From positions 33,934 to 97,933 of the forward strand of contig CAIXIJ010000018.1 in assembly GCA_903919455.1 (NCBI GenBank): a stretch of DNA of 64,000 nucleotides. Direction: 5' to 3'. This stretch comes from an uncultured Acidimicrobiaceae bacterium (lineage in GTDB: Bacteria > Actinomycetota > Acidimicrobiia > Acidimicrobiales > Ilumatobacteraceae). Below, in pieces: positions 18,147-27,634 of this stretch; the first letter of the stretch is position 1, and each line of letters begins with the position of its first letter. The position numbers and the translations under genes are program-made. The notes under the pieces were generated by a model, which searched no databases, had not been told where the DNA came from, and was given only the letters and a program-made list of their open reading frames with translations.

Positions 18147-19154
18147 TCAGACGCCGAGTTCAGGGATGGGGTTGGAGGTGTCGGGAGCAATCTCGATGTG
18201 GCGTTCGCGGCGCAAGGACTCCAACTCGCGTAAGGGCCGCTCGAGCATGCGACGACGGGTGCCGACCAGCTCGTCCATACTGCCCACCAGAGTGTCGAGC
18301 TGCTTCTTCACCTTCTCCACCTGCGACGCGTACTTGCCGAACTGCAGGTCGAACTGGCCGAGCAGGGCCAGCACCTCCTTGCTCGTCTGTTCCAGGCGGA
18401 AGTTCTCGAATGCCTGGCGAATGACACCGAGGAACGCGAACAGGGTGAGCGGAGAGCAGAGGATGACCCGCTCGCGCAGCGCATCGTCGACCAACGTGGG
18501 TGCGTGCTCGTGGATGAAACCCACGATGGTCTCGTTCGGCACGAACATCAGCACGTTGTCGATGGCGGGCCGGGTGTCGACCTTCGCGTAGTCGCGCCGA
18601 GCCAGTTCGCGTACGTGGCCGCGCACCGCCTTGATGAACGAGTCGCGAGCGGCCACGGCTTCGAGCTCACTGGTGGCCTGCTGAAAGGCGAGGTAACCGT
18701 CGATGGGGAACTTCACGTCCATGAACAGCACGTGCGCATCGGGCAGCAGGAACGTGAAGTCGGGGATGATGCGACCGTCGCCCACCACTGCGGTGCGCTT
18801 GGTGTAGTTCACCTCCGGCAGCAGACCGGCAAGACGCAGTACGTCTTCCGCCATGCGCTCGCCCCACTGGCCGCGGGTGTTGGTGTTGGCGAGCGCCTCG
18901 CGCAGATCGTTCGTGGCCGAGTACAGGTCGCGAGACACCGACGCCTGCTCGCGTAGCGACTGACCCACCTGGCCGAACTCTCGGGCGGAATGCTGCCCCA
19001 ACCGCTGCACCGCCTCGGTGAGTTGGCCCAACTGCGCCTGAACCGCAGGGTCGGTGGTGGCGACCGCCAACCCTGGAGCGCGGGTACGCGTTGCCAGCAG
19101 CCAGGTGAGTGCCGCCACGGCGACGACGAGTAACACGACCAGCACGATGTCCAT
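18147..19154 (-). CDS. rmuC: RmuC family DNA recombination protein
   Basis: GQWGERMAEDVLRLAGLLPEVNYTKRTAV...PDFTFLLPDAHVLFMDVKFPIDGYLAFQQA. Confidence 0.93.
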   Translation of the reverse strand: MDIVLVVLLVVAVAALTWLLATRTRAPGLAVATTDPAVQAQLGQLTEAVQRLGQHSAREFGQVGQSLREQASVSRDLYSATNDLREALANTNTRGQWGERMAEDVLRLAGLLPEVNYTKRTAVVGDGRIIPDFTFLLPDAHVLFMDVKFPIDGYLAFQQATSELEAVAARDSFIKAVRGHVRELARRDYAKVDTRPAIDNVLMFVPNETIVGFIHEHAPTLVDDALRERVILCSPLTLFAFLGVIRQAFENFRLEQTSKEVLALLGQFDLQFGKYASQVEKVKKQLDTLVGSMDELVGTRRRMLERPLRELESLRRERHIEIAPDTSNPIPELGV

Positions 19155-19225
19155 GGCGCCATCATGCCTAAGGGGTGCGCGGAAGTTCCCCAGGCCAGGC
19201 CCCGACACCACCGCGGGCACCGAAA

Positions 19226-19242
19226 TGGGCCGATACGGCCCA
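19226..19242 (-). terminator. Hairpin TGGGCCG-ATA-CGGCCCA, possible terminator after the ABC transporter gene
   Basis: Perfect 7-bp arms, 3-nt loop, just downstream of the minus-strand stop at 19265; A/T-rich flanks. Confidence 0.5.
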
Positions 19243-19264
19243 CTTTCAAGCCCGCGAGCCCGAA

Positions 19265-21127
19265 TCAGGCGAGGAACGCTGCCTCGCCGGCCCGCACCTG
19301 CGCTGCATAGACACCGTCGAGATGCATCAGCTCGTCGTGCGTGCCGTCTTCCACCACGTTGCCGTCGGCCAGCACCACGATGCGGTCGGCGTCGCGGATG
19401 GTGGACAGGCGGTGGGCGATGATGAGCGCCGTGCGACCCTCCAACGCGTTCTCGAGCGCCGCCTGCACCGCAGCTTCGTTCTCGTTGTCGAGGTGGCTGG
19501 TGGCCTCGTCGAGGATCATCACCGCCGGGTTCTTCAGCAACAACCGAGCGATGGCTAGGCGCTGCTTCTCGCCGCCGCTGAGGCGGTAGCCGCGCTCGCC
19601 CACCACCGTGTCGTAGCCGTCGGGCAACTCGGCGATGGTGTCCATGATGCGAGCACCGCGGCAGGCCGCATCGAGCTCTTCCAACGTGGCGTCGGGCTTG
19701 GCGTAGCGCAGGTTCTGGCCGATGCTCTCGTGGAACAGGTGCGGGTCTTGGCTCACCACGCCGATGGCCTCACGCAGGCTGTGCTGGGTGAGGTCGCGCA
19801 CATCGTGCCCGTCCACCAGCAGCGCCCCACCTGTCACGTCGTAAAGGCGCGGAATGAGACCCGAGAGGGTGGTCTTTCCCGACCCGGAGGCGCCCACGAG
19901 GGCCACCGTTTCACCGGGACGCACCACCAGCGACACCCCTTGCAGCACGTCGCGGTCGGGGTCGGCGCCCACCACCGCGCTCGGTGCCTCCAGCGAGCGC
20001 ACCGTCACGTCGGCGGCAGCCGGGTAGCGGAACCACACGTCGCGGAATTCCACGAGGCCGGTGGGGTTCACGAGGTCGATTGCACCGGGACGGTCGGTGA
20101 TGAACTCGGGAGCATCGAGCACTTCGAAGACACGCTCGAAGCTGACCATTGCGGTCATCAGATCGACGCGCGCGTTGGTGAGTCCGGTGAGCGGTTGATA
20201 CACGCGAGTGACCAGGGCTGCCAGCGCCACCAGGGTGCCGGAGCTGATGTCGTTGCTGACCACCAGATGCGCACCCACGCCGTAGATGGCGGCGGCACCG
20301 AGCGCACCCACGAGGCCAAGGGCCACGAAGAACACACGGCCGTACATCGCTGCGCGGATGCCGGTGTCGCGCACCATCGCCGCGCGCCCCGAGAACATGC
20401 CCACCTCGTCGCTCTGGCGGCCAAACAGCTTCACCAGCAGGGCACCGGCCACGTTGAACCGTTCGGCCATTTGGTTGTTCATCTCGGCGTTCGTGGTCAT
20501 GTTCTGGCGCTGGATGTCTTGCAGCCGCTTGCCCACGCGCTTCGCCGGGATGATGAACATCGGCAGCACCACCAGCGCCAGCAGCGTGAGCCGCCATTCC
20601 AGCGCAGCCATTGCGATGAGCGTGGTGGTGAGCACCACCACGTTGCTCACCACGCTGCCGAGCGTGCTGGTGACGGCGTTCTGCGCACCGACCACATCGT
20701 TGTTCAGGCGGCTGGTGAGGGCACCCGTCTGCGTGCGGGTGAAGAAGGCCACGGGCATGCGCTGCACTTTGCTGAACAGCGCCACCCGGAGGTCGTAGAT
20801 GAGGCCTTCGCCGATGGTGGAGCTGCACCAGCGCTGCACGATGGCAAGTCCGGCATCCACGAGTGCGGAGGCCACCACGAGCCCGGCGAGGATGTTGATG
20901 CCGCGCAGGTTGCCCGAGGGGATCGACACGTCGAGCATGCGGCGGAATGCGAACGGCGGCACGAGTTCGATGAGTGCCGCCACCACGATGGTGGCCAGGA
21001 ACAGGAAGATCATGCGTCGGTAGGGCCGAGCGAACTGCCAGGCGCGGCGCAGCGAGCTGCTGCTCAGGCGCTTGCCCTTCACCGCATTGGCATCGCCCGG
21101 CATCATCATGTGAGGACCCATACGCAT
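19265..21127 (-). CDS. ABC transporter, fused permease and ATP-binding domains
   Basis: TM region, LVGASGSGKTTLSGLI Walker A, YRLSGGEKQRLAIARLLLKNPAVMILDEATSHLD. Confidence 0.95.
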   Translation of the reverse strand: MRMGPHMMMPGDANAVKGKRLSSSSLRRAWQFARPYRRMIFLFLATIVVAALIELVPPFAFRRMLDVSIPSGNLRGINILAGLVVASALVDAGLAIVQRWCSSTIGEGLIYDLRVALFSKVQRMPVAFFTRTQTGALTSRLNNDVVGAQNAVTSTLGSVVSNVVVLTTTLIAMAALEWRLTLLALVVLPMFIIPAKRVGKRLQDIQRQNMTTNAEMNNQMAERFNVAGALLVKLFGRQSDEVGMFSGRAAMVRDTGIRAAMYGRVFFVALGLVGALGAAAIYGVGAHLVVSNDISSGTLVALAALVTRVYQPLTGLTNARVDLMTAMVSFERVFEVLDAPEFITDRPGAIDLVNPTGLVEFRDVWFRYPAAADVTVRSLEAPSAVVGADPDRDVLQGVSLVVRPGETVALVGASGSGKTTLSGLIPRLYDVTGGALLVDGHDVRDLTQHSLREAIGVVSQDPHLFHESIGQNLRYAKPDATLEELDAACRGARIMDTIAELPDGYDTVVGERGYRLSGGEKQRLAIARLLLKNPAVMILDEATSHLDNENEAAVQAALENALEGRTALIIAHRLSTIRDADRIVVLADGNVVEDGTHDELMHLDGVYAAQVRAGEAAFLA

Positions 21128-21164
21128 GACAAGGAGGATACGGGCGACCTCCTACGATGGATCG

Positions 21165-22736
21165 ATGCGTCGCCCGCCCTTTGCCGTCGTCGGCGTGCTG
21201 CTCGCTGGTTGCGCAGTGCTCGCCGGGTGCGGTGATGGCATCAACGAAGGTGCGAACGAAGGCCGTGGGCCTCGCGGCACCATTGACGGTGTAGTGCTCC
21301 AGGCACCCGCTAGCAGTGCACCTGTCACCGAACCGACCGGCGTGCCTGCCACCGACCCTTCTGCGCAGCTCGACCCGTTCGGCTGGCAGCAGGCTGAGGA
21401 CGGGATCGACGAGGGGTTCCTCGACGTGCCGCTCGACTGGACGCACCCCGACGGCGACACGGTGACGCTGTACCTCGCCCGGCACCGCGCCACCGACCCG
21501 GCCCACCGCATCGGTGCGTTGCTGGTGAACCCCGGAGGCCCGGGCTTCGGCGGCAGCGACCTAGCGTTCAACGCCGACAGCACCTACGGCCAAGATCTCC
21601 TGGATCGGTTCGACATCATCGGCTGGGACCCGCGCGGCACCGGTCTCAGTGAGCCGGCGGTGAATTGCATCGACGACTACGACCCCTACTTCGCCGTCGA
21701 CTCGTCGCCCGACACCGACGCGGAACGACAGACACTCATCGACCTCGGAAAGAAGTTCGGAGCGGCCTGCGAACGAACGAACGCATCGCTGCTGCCGTAC
21801 CTCAGCACCGCCGACACGGCCCGCGACATGGATGCCATTCGCAACGCCCTCGGCGAGACGACCATCAGTTACTTCGGCTTCAGCTACGGCAGCGAACTGG
21901 GGGCCACCTGGGCCACGCTGTTCCCCAGCACGGTGCGCGCCATGGTGATCGATGGCGCTGTCGACCCGACGGTGGGTTATCTCCAGCAGAACCTTCAGCA
22001 GGCGGCAGGTTTCGAGACCGCGTTCAACACGTTCCTCGCCGACTGCAGCGCACGCACCGCCTGTCCCTTCCACAACGGTGGCGATGCAGAGGGCGCGTTC
22101 GACGCACTGAACGCTGCCATCGACGCGACGCCGGTGTCGTCGGGACGAACGGGACGACCCAACGTGACACAGGGCGTGCTCACCAGCGGTATCGCGCAGG
22201 CGATGTACGACCGGAGCGGTTGGCCGCAACTTGCGCAAGCGTTGGCCGATCTCCAGGCCGGTGACGGCGCCGCCATGCTGGATCTCTACGACATGTACTA
22301 CGGCTATTACCAGGGTTCGTGGGACGACAGCCTGGAGGCCTACTTCGCGATCGGCTGCCTCGACGACTCGGGCAGCACCGGCCCCGCCAACCTGTTCGGC
22401 CACGAGGCCGAGTTCGCCAAGGTGGCTCCCCGTCTGGGCCGAAGTTGGCTGGCCGAGTTGACGTTCTGCTCCGTATGGCCCGAGCCAGCAGCACCAACGA
22501 TCACCATCACCGGCAACGGAGCCGGACCCATTCTGGTGGTCGGCACCACGGGCGACCCGGCCACACCGTTAGAGAGCACACGCCATATGGCACAGGCGTT
22601 GGAGGATGGCCACCTCGTGGTGGTGCAGGCCGAGCAGCACACCGGGTACGGCACCAACCGCTGCGTCGATGACGCAGTCGACACATATCTGCTGGACCCC
22701 TCCGCCGACCTGCCCACCGACATCGACTGCACCTGA
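21165..22736 (+). CDS. Secreted/lipoprotein alpha/beta hydrolase (tripeptidyl-aminopeptidase-like)
   Basis: Lipobox-like LLAGCAVLAGCGDG, LLVNPGGPGFGGSDL, SYFGFSYGSELGATWATLFP, GTTGDPATPLESTRHMA. Confidence 0.9.
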   Translation: MRRPPFAVVGVLLAGCAVLAGCGDGINEGANEGRGPRGTIDGVVLQAPASSAPVTEPTGVPATDPSAQLDPFGWQQAEDGIDEGFLDVPLDWTHPDGDTVTLYLARHRATDPAHRIGALLVNPGGPGFGGSDLAFNADSTYGQDLLDRFDIIGWDPRGTGLSEPAVNCIDDYDPYFAVDSSPDTDAERQTLIDLGKKFGAACERTNASLLPYLSTADTARDMDAIRNALGETTISYFGFSYGSELGATWATLFPSTVRAMVIDGAVDPTVGYLQQNLQQAAGFETAFNTFLADCSARTACPFHNGGDAEGAFDALNAAIDATPVSSGRTGRPNVTQGVLTSGIAQAMYDRSGWPQLAQALADLQAGDGAAMLDLYDMYYGYYQGSWDDSLEAYFAIGCLDDSGSTGPANLFGHEAEFAKVAPRLGRSWLAELTFCSVWPEPAAPTITITGNGAGPILVVGTTGDPATPLESTRHMAQALEDGHLVVVQAEQHTGYGTNRCVDDAVDTYLLDPSADLPTDIDCT

Positions 22737-22750
22737 CCTAACCTGCGCCC

Positions 22751-24244
22751 ATGCGCGGCCGGCTCTTGATCCTCGTCGCAGCCGTCGCATCGATCGCTGG
22801 CTGCTCCACAGCGGCGGGCGGCAGCACCATCACCGCGCCAGCCGAGACGGCGAGCAGCGCGGGCGACTCGGGTACCACCATCGAGTGGACCAAGTTCAGC
22901 GACGACGGCAAGGTGCAGACCGCCACGATCGAGGTGCCCGTCGACCATGCCGACCCCGCGAAGGGCAACTTCCAGCTGGCACTGGCTCGGCACGTGGCCG
23001 ACCCCAAGCAGCGAATCGGATCGCTACTGGTGAACCCCGGTGGCCCGGGCTTCGGCGGCACCGACTTCGCCAAGTTCGCCGACCAGATCTACAGCCCCGC
23101 TCTGCTGGCCCACTTCGACATCGTGGCCTGGGACCCGCGAGGCACCGGCGACAGCACGCCGGCGATCGACTGCATCGACGACTACGACCGCTACTACACC
23201 GGAGTCGACATCACCCCCGACACGCCCGCCGAACGACAGCTGCCCATCGACCTGGCCAAGGAGTTCACCGACGCCTGCCTGGAGAAGAACGCCGACATCT
23301 GGCCCTACATCGGCACCAACGCGTCGGCCCGCGACATGGACGACATCCGCCAGGCGCTCGGTGAAGCCAAGATCAGCTACTTCGGCTTCAGCTACGGCAG
23401 CGAACTCGGAGCCACCTGGGCCACGCTGTTCCCCTCCACCGTGCGCGCCGCCGTGCTCGACGGAGCGGTCGATCCCAACGCCGGCTACATCGATGCCGGC
23501 CTGCAGCAGGCGGCGGGGTTCGAGCAGGCCATCACCAACTTCCTCGCCAGCTGCAGCGCCACGCCCGCTTGCCCGTTCCACAACGACGGCGATGCCGAGG
23601 GTGCCTTCGATCGACTGATGCTCGCGATCGATGACAACCCGATTCCCACTGTCGCCGGTCGACCGGAGCTCACCCGATCCATGGCCCTCACCGCCGTCGC
23701 CGAGGCGATGTACAGCGAGTCACTGTGGGATCAGGCCGACCAGGCATTGGCCGATGCGCAACAGGGCGACGGTGCGGGCCTGCTCACGCTGTTCGACGAG
23801 TACTTCCGGCGTCGCGATGACGGCACGTGGGACAACTCGCTGGAGGCATTCCAGGTCATCTCGTGCGCCGACGAACCTGCGCGGTTGACCGTGGAGGAAG
23901 AAGACGCATCGGCCGCGAGGTTCGAGGCAGTAGCTCCGCGCTACTCGCCGGCCACCATCGGCTCATACTTCTGCACGTTCTTCCCGCAGAGCCCCGACCC
24001 CGAGGTGCAGGTGAACTCCAAAGGCGCCGGCCCCATTCTGGTGATGGGCACCGCCGGCGACCCAGCCACGCCACTGGCCAGCACTCGGCTGATGGCCGAG
24101 GCCCTGGATGACGGCCGACTGGTGATCGTGCACGCGGAGGGCCACACCGGCTACGCAAGCGGCGAGTGCAGCGGCAACGTGGTGGACAAGTACCTCATCG
24201 ACCCGGTGAAGGACGCGCCAGCCGACGGCACGGAGTGCAAGTGA
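22751..24244 (+). CDS. Secreted/lipoprotein alpha/beta hydrolase, paralogue of preceding gene
   Basis: SIAGCSTAAGG lipobox-like, LLVNPGGPGFGGTDF, SYFGFSYGSELGATWATLFP, GTAGDPATPLASTRLMA. Confidence 0.9.
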   Translation: MRGRLLILVAAVASIAGCSTAAGGSTITAPAETASSAGDSGTTIEWTKFSDDGKVQTATIEVPVDHADPAKGNFQLALARHVADPKQRIGSLLVNPGGPGFGGTDFAKFADQIYSPALLAHFDIVAWDPRGTGDSTPAIDCIDDYDRYYTGVDITPDTPAERQLPIDLAKEFTDACLEKNADIWPYIGTNASARDMDDIRQALGEAKISYFGFSYGSELGATWATLFPSTVRAAVLDGAVDPNAGYIDAGLQQAAGFEQAITNFLASCSATPACPFHNDGDAEGAFDRLMLAIDDNPIPTVAGRPELTRSMALTAVAEAMYSESLWDQADQALADAQQGDGAGLLTLFDEYFRRRDDGTWDNSLEAFQVISCADEPARLTVEEEDASAARFEAVAPRYSPATIGSYFCTFFPQSPDPEVQVNSKGAGPILVMGTAGDPATPLASTRLMAEALDDGRLVIVHAEGHTGYASGECSGNVVDKYLIDPVKDAPADGTECK

Positions 24245-24290
24245 TGGACACTGGCTCAAGGCGCCCCTGCGTCGGGCCGATCACCCTCAT

Positions 24291-25430
24291 GTGAGGCGCA
24301 CGTCCATTGGTTCGTTGCTCGCGGCCACGGCCGCGCTGGTGGGGTGCACCTTCATCGCCTCAACCGCGGCACCCACCGCTGCCGCCACATGCACCGGCAA
24401 CCTCTCGGCGGCTCAACTGAACACCGTGTTCGCCTCGCCCGGCGTGGGCCGCACCGCCACCACCACCGGCTATGGCGGTGGCGATTATCAGCACGTCTAC
24501 GACCTGGGCACCGGCCGCCGACTGTGGCTGTTCCAGGACGTGTTCTTCAGCAACGACAACGACCTGCGCGACAGCATGACGGACGCCGCGCACAATGCTG
24601 GCCTGCTGCAACGCGGCATCTGCTGGAGCACCGTCGGTGCAGGCCACATGCAGAACTTCGTCGGTTCAGCACAGACCACACCGCTGCGCCACTGGTTCTG
24701 GCCGATGGACGGCGAGCGCGGTGCCGACGGGAAGTTGTGGATCTTCATGGCCGAGATGGCCAACCCCAACGGCACGGGTGCCACCTGGGGCGCCGCACCG
24801 GTCGGCACATGGGTGGCGCGCATTGACCCACTCACGCTGAAGGTGCTGAGCTTCGCCAAGGCGCGCGTCGGTGGCATCCGGCTCTACGGATGGTCAGTGG
24901 TGAGCGACAACCAGTGGAGCTACCTCTACGGGCACTGCTACCGCCAGTACGTGCATCAGGTGAGCGGTGTGGGGCAGTTCGATGCTGGCTGCATGCCGTC
25001 CACCTACCTGGCCCGAGTGCCAAAGGGTCACTTCGATGCAGTGCCGTCGTTCTGGAACGGCAGTGGATGGTCGAACAGCGCGAAGTTCGCGAAGCCGGTG
25101 CTCACCCGCGGTAGCGCGAACCCGATGGACGTGCAGAGATTCGGCAGCGTGTACGTGAACGTCACCAAGATCGATGATTGGTGGGGTTCGTCGGTGTACG
25201 TGGACCGGGCTCCCGCGCCGCAGGGCCCCTGGACCCGCGCCCAGACCATCGATGTCGTGAATCGTCGTAAGTGCAGCCAGTGCGGCATCTATCACGCGGT
25301 GATCCTGCCCAACCTCGGCCCCGACGGGAAGATGATCGTGGCGTGGTCGAACGGAGGGCCGTTCAACCTGTGGCAGCGCAACGCCGCCCTCTACCGCCCG
25401 TCATTCGTGTCGGTGCCGGTACCCACCTGA
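24291..25430 (+). CDS. Secreted protein of unknown function, possibly DUF4185/DUF5005-like beta-propeller
   Basis: Signal sequence from GTG start; VYDLGTGRRLWLFQDVFFSNDND, IYHAVILPNLGPDGKMIVAWSNGGPFNLW. Confidence 0.6.
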   Translation: MRRTSIGSLLAATAALVGCTFIASTAAPTAAATCTGNLSAAQLNTVFASPGVGRTATTTGYGGGDYQHVYDLGTGRRLWLFQDVFFSNDNDLRDSMTDAAHNAGLLQRGICWSTVGAGHMQNFVGSAQTTPLRHWFWPMDGERGADGKLWIFMAEMANPNGTGATWGAAPVGTWVARIDPLTLKVLSFAKARVGGIRLYGWSVVSDNQWSYLYGHCYRQYVHQVSGVGQFDAGCMPSTYLARVPKGHFDAVPSFWNGSGWSNSAKFAKPVLTRGSANPMDVQRFGSVYVNVTKIDDWWGSSVYVDRAPAPQGPWTRAQTIDVVNRRKCSQCGIYHAVILPNLGPDGKMIVAWSNGGPFNLWQRNAALYRPSFVSVPVPT

Positions 25431-25434
25431 CGGC

Positions 25435-25923
25435 TCAGGCAGGCGGCAGCAACTCGGCGATTCGGTCTGCAGCCTTGGGGTACACCACTGCGATATCTGC
25501 TGGTGCCAGTTCGAACCCGTTCCAGTCGAACGGTGGCGCCATCGTGGTGCCCACGAGGCTCCAGGCACCCAGCGACGACGAGCCCTGCCACACGCCCTTG
25601 GGCACCCGTAGTTGCGGCATCTGGCCCGCCATCACGTCGGGGCCGAGCACGGGTTCTTCCACCCTGCCGTTCGGGTGCAGCAAGAGAAGCCGCATCGGTG
25701 AGCCGGCGTAGAAGTGGTAGATCTCGTCGCCCGTCAATCGGTGCAGCGCCGAATACATCGGGCTCAGCAGCATGAAGTGGATTGCGGAGGAGTGCTCGTC
25801 GCGATGGGTCTCTCGGAAAAGACCACCCTCGCCCGGCAGCGGGAGCAACCGAAGGTGTTCAGCCAACGCCTCACCCACCAACAGCTCGTCGGTGAGCGGG
25901 TCGTCGAACGGGTCGGCAGCCAT
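25435..25923 (-). CDS. Cupin family protein (DUF985/cupin_5)
   Basis: EGGLFRETHRDEHSSAIHFMLLSPMYSALHRLTGDEIYHFYAGSPMRLLLLHPNGR. Confidence 0.9.
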   Translation of the reverse strand: MAADPFDDPLTDELLVGEALAEHLRLLPLPGEGGLFRETHRDEHSSAIHFMLLSPMYSALHRLTGDEIYHFYAGSPMRLLLLHPNGRVEEPVLGPDVMAGQMPQLRVPKGVWQGSSSLGAWSLVGTTMAPPFDWNGFELAPADIAVVYPKAADRIAELLPPA

Positions 25924-25986
25924 GTGCGGAGTGTAGGAGACCAAAACGACGACACCGCCCTGCACGAGGCGGGCGGTGTCGAATGG

Positions 25987-26071
25987 CGGAAGGGGTGGGA
26001 TTTGAACCCACGGAGGCTTTCACCTCGCACGCTTTCGAGGCGTGTCCCTTTGGCCGCTCGGGCACCCTTCC
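25987..26071 (-). tRNA. tRNA-Ser(CGA)
   Basis: 7-bp acceptor stem GGAAGGG/CCCTTCC, anticodon arm CACGC-CTCGAAA-GCGTG, long variable arm, T arm GTGGGTTCAAATCCCAC, discriminator G followed by encoded CCA. Confidence 0.96.
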
Positions 26072-26156
26072 GTCGGAGGAGGCTAGCGGCTCGCGGCAAA
26101 CGCAACACCGGGTGTTGGCATTCCTCAAGTTCTGATCAGGCGGTGCCGAAACATCG

Positions 26157-26873
26157 GTGATGCAAGTTGACCTGTTCGACACCGGCGCCTCGCCCGACAC
26201 ACGCCCCGCGTGGCAGTTGGTCGAAGCCGCGCGCCGGCGGTATCTGACCGGCCGCCTGGAACTCGAGACCAATCCGCCCACGAACGTGTATCTCCGTGAC
26301 GGCCAGGTCTACTTCGCCGAACGCACCACCGACGGCGGACTCGGAGTGCGCCTGCTCGTGGAGGGTGTCGTCACCCGCGAGCAAATGCAGCGCTCGATCC
26401 TGCAGGTGAGCGGCGTAGAGCACCTGGGTCGGATGTTCGACCGCGACGGCTCCATCGACCGAGAAGCAGTGGAACTGTGCGTGGAGTTGATGACCGACGA
26501 CGTACTGATCCACGTTGCTGACGAGGAGGTGCAGAAGTGGCGCATGAAGATGTACCAGCGCCACCCCAGCGGCCTCGATCGGTGGCTGCCCACGCGAGTG
26601 GAAGTGATCACCCACCTCGTCGATTCGATCGCTGCGGCTGACCCCGACGCGGAGCCGACACCGGCGCCGGCCCCAAGGCATCGGCCCCAGTTGGCACCGC
26701 CTCCCGTGACCGGCGAAATGCGCATGCCGGCGCCGCCGCCCACGTTGACCGTCCCTGTGGTCGTTCCGGTGCCAGCCCCTGCGATGGTCGTCACGCCGAC
26801 CCTCACGTCCGGTTCACTCAAGGACGAAGTGGCCGAAGCCGTGCGACAGGCATTGGCCAGCATCGAAGTTTGA
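26157..26873 (+). CDS. DUF4388 (PATAN-like) domain protein
   Basis: YLTGRLELETNPPTNVYLRDGQVYFAERTTDGGLGVRLLVEGVVT; Pro-rich C-terminal half. Confidence 0.65.
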   Translation: MMQVDLFDTGASPDTRPAWQLVEAARRRYLTGRLELETNPPTNVYLRDGQVYFAERTTDGGLGVRLLVEGVVTREQMQRSILQVSGVEHLGRMFDRDGSIDREAVELCVELMTDDVLIHVADEEVQKWRMKMYQRHPSGLDRWLPTRVEVITHLVDSIAAADPDAEPTPAPAPRHRPQLAPPPVTGEMRMPAPPPTLTVPVVVPVPAPAMVVTPTLTSGSLKDEVAEAVRQALASIEV

Positions 26874-26888
26874 GTTCACCCGAACTCG

Positions 26889-27362
26889 TCAGCCACGACG
26901 TGCGGCGAAGAACGCCTTCAGCAGGGCGCCACATTCATCGGCCAGCACCCCTGCGGTGACCGGCGGGCGGTGGTTCAACCGGCTGTCGCTGCAGATCTCA
27001 TACAGGCTCGCCACCGCGCCAGCCTTCGGATCGGTCGCCCCGAACACCACCCGACCGACGCGCGAGTTCACCGTTGCCCCGGCACACATCACGCAGGGCT
27101 CGAGCGTGATATAGAGCGTGCAGTCGAGCAGGCGCCAGTGCCCCACCACCGCAGCCGCATCGCGCAGCGCCAGCACCTCGGCATGGGCCGTCGGGTCGCC
27201 CGTGAGCTCGCGCTCGTTGTGCCGCGCCGCTATGACCCGACCGTCGCGCACGACGACGGCACCAATGGGCACATCGCCGTGGGCCTCGGCAGCGACAGCT
27301 TCCGCCATCGCCAACCGCATGGCCGCCTCATCGGGCAGTGCAGCGGGCGGCTGATCGGACAT
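26889..27362 (-). CDS. tadA: tRNA adenosine(34) deaminase
   Basis: PTAHAEVLALRDAA (HAE) and TLEPCVMCAGATVNSRVGRVVFGA (PCxxC). Confidence 0.95.
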   Translation of the reverse strand: MSDQPPAALPDEAAMRLAMAEAVAAEAHGDVPIGAVVVRDGRVIAARHNERELTGDPTAHAEVLALRDAAAVVGHWRLLDCTLYITLEPCVMCAGATVNSRVGRVVFGATDPKAGAVASLYEICSDSRLNHRPPVTAGVLADECGALLKAFFAARRG

Positions 27363-27365
27363 GAG

Positions 27366-27450
27366 CGGAGGGGGTGGGATTCGAACCCACGGAAGGTTGC
27401 CCTTCACACGCTTTCCAAGCGTGCCGATTCGGCCGCTCTCGCACCCCTCC
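27366..27450 (-). tRNA. tRNA-Ser(GGA)
   Basis: Acceptor GGAGGGG/CCCCTCC, anticodon arm CACGC-TTGGAAA-GCGTG, long variable arm, T arm GTGGGTTCGAATCCCAC; CCA not encoded. Confidence 0.96.
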
Positions 27451-27529
27451 CGGGACGGTCGGAAAGGGTAGCGGCACAAGGCCGGATTGTCGCTAGCCTT
27501 CCGTCAGAACAACACCCGCCGGGTGAGGT

Positions 27530-27626
27530 GACGGTCGGGCCCTGTGCGACGGGCGTCCGGGAATCAGGTCAGGACCGGAAGGTAGCAGCCTTCAACGGTG
27601 CCGCTCGTGTGCCGCAGGCCACCTGG
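27530..27626 (+). ncRNA. ffs: Bacterial small signal recognition particle RNA (4.5S/ffs)
   Basis: Domain IV signature TCAGGTCAGGACCGGAAGGTAGCAGCC flanked by complementary arms GGGCCCTGTGCG / CCGCAGGCC; ends approximate. Confidence 0.92.
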
Positions 27627-27634
27627 CCGCCACC

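Noticed and set aside
19730-21506. Long ORFs in both shadow frames over the ABC transporter and hydrolase genes (19730-21235 +, 19911-21506 -)
   Set aside because: Overlap genes with clear Walker motifs; compositions typical of shadow frames.
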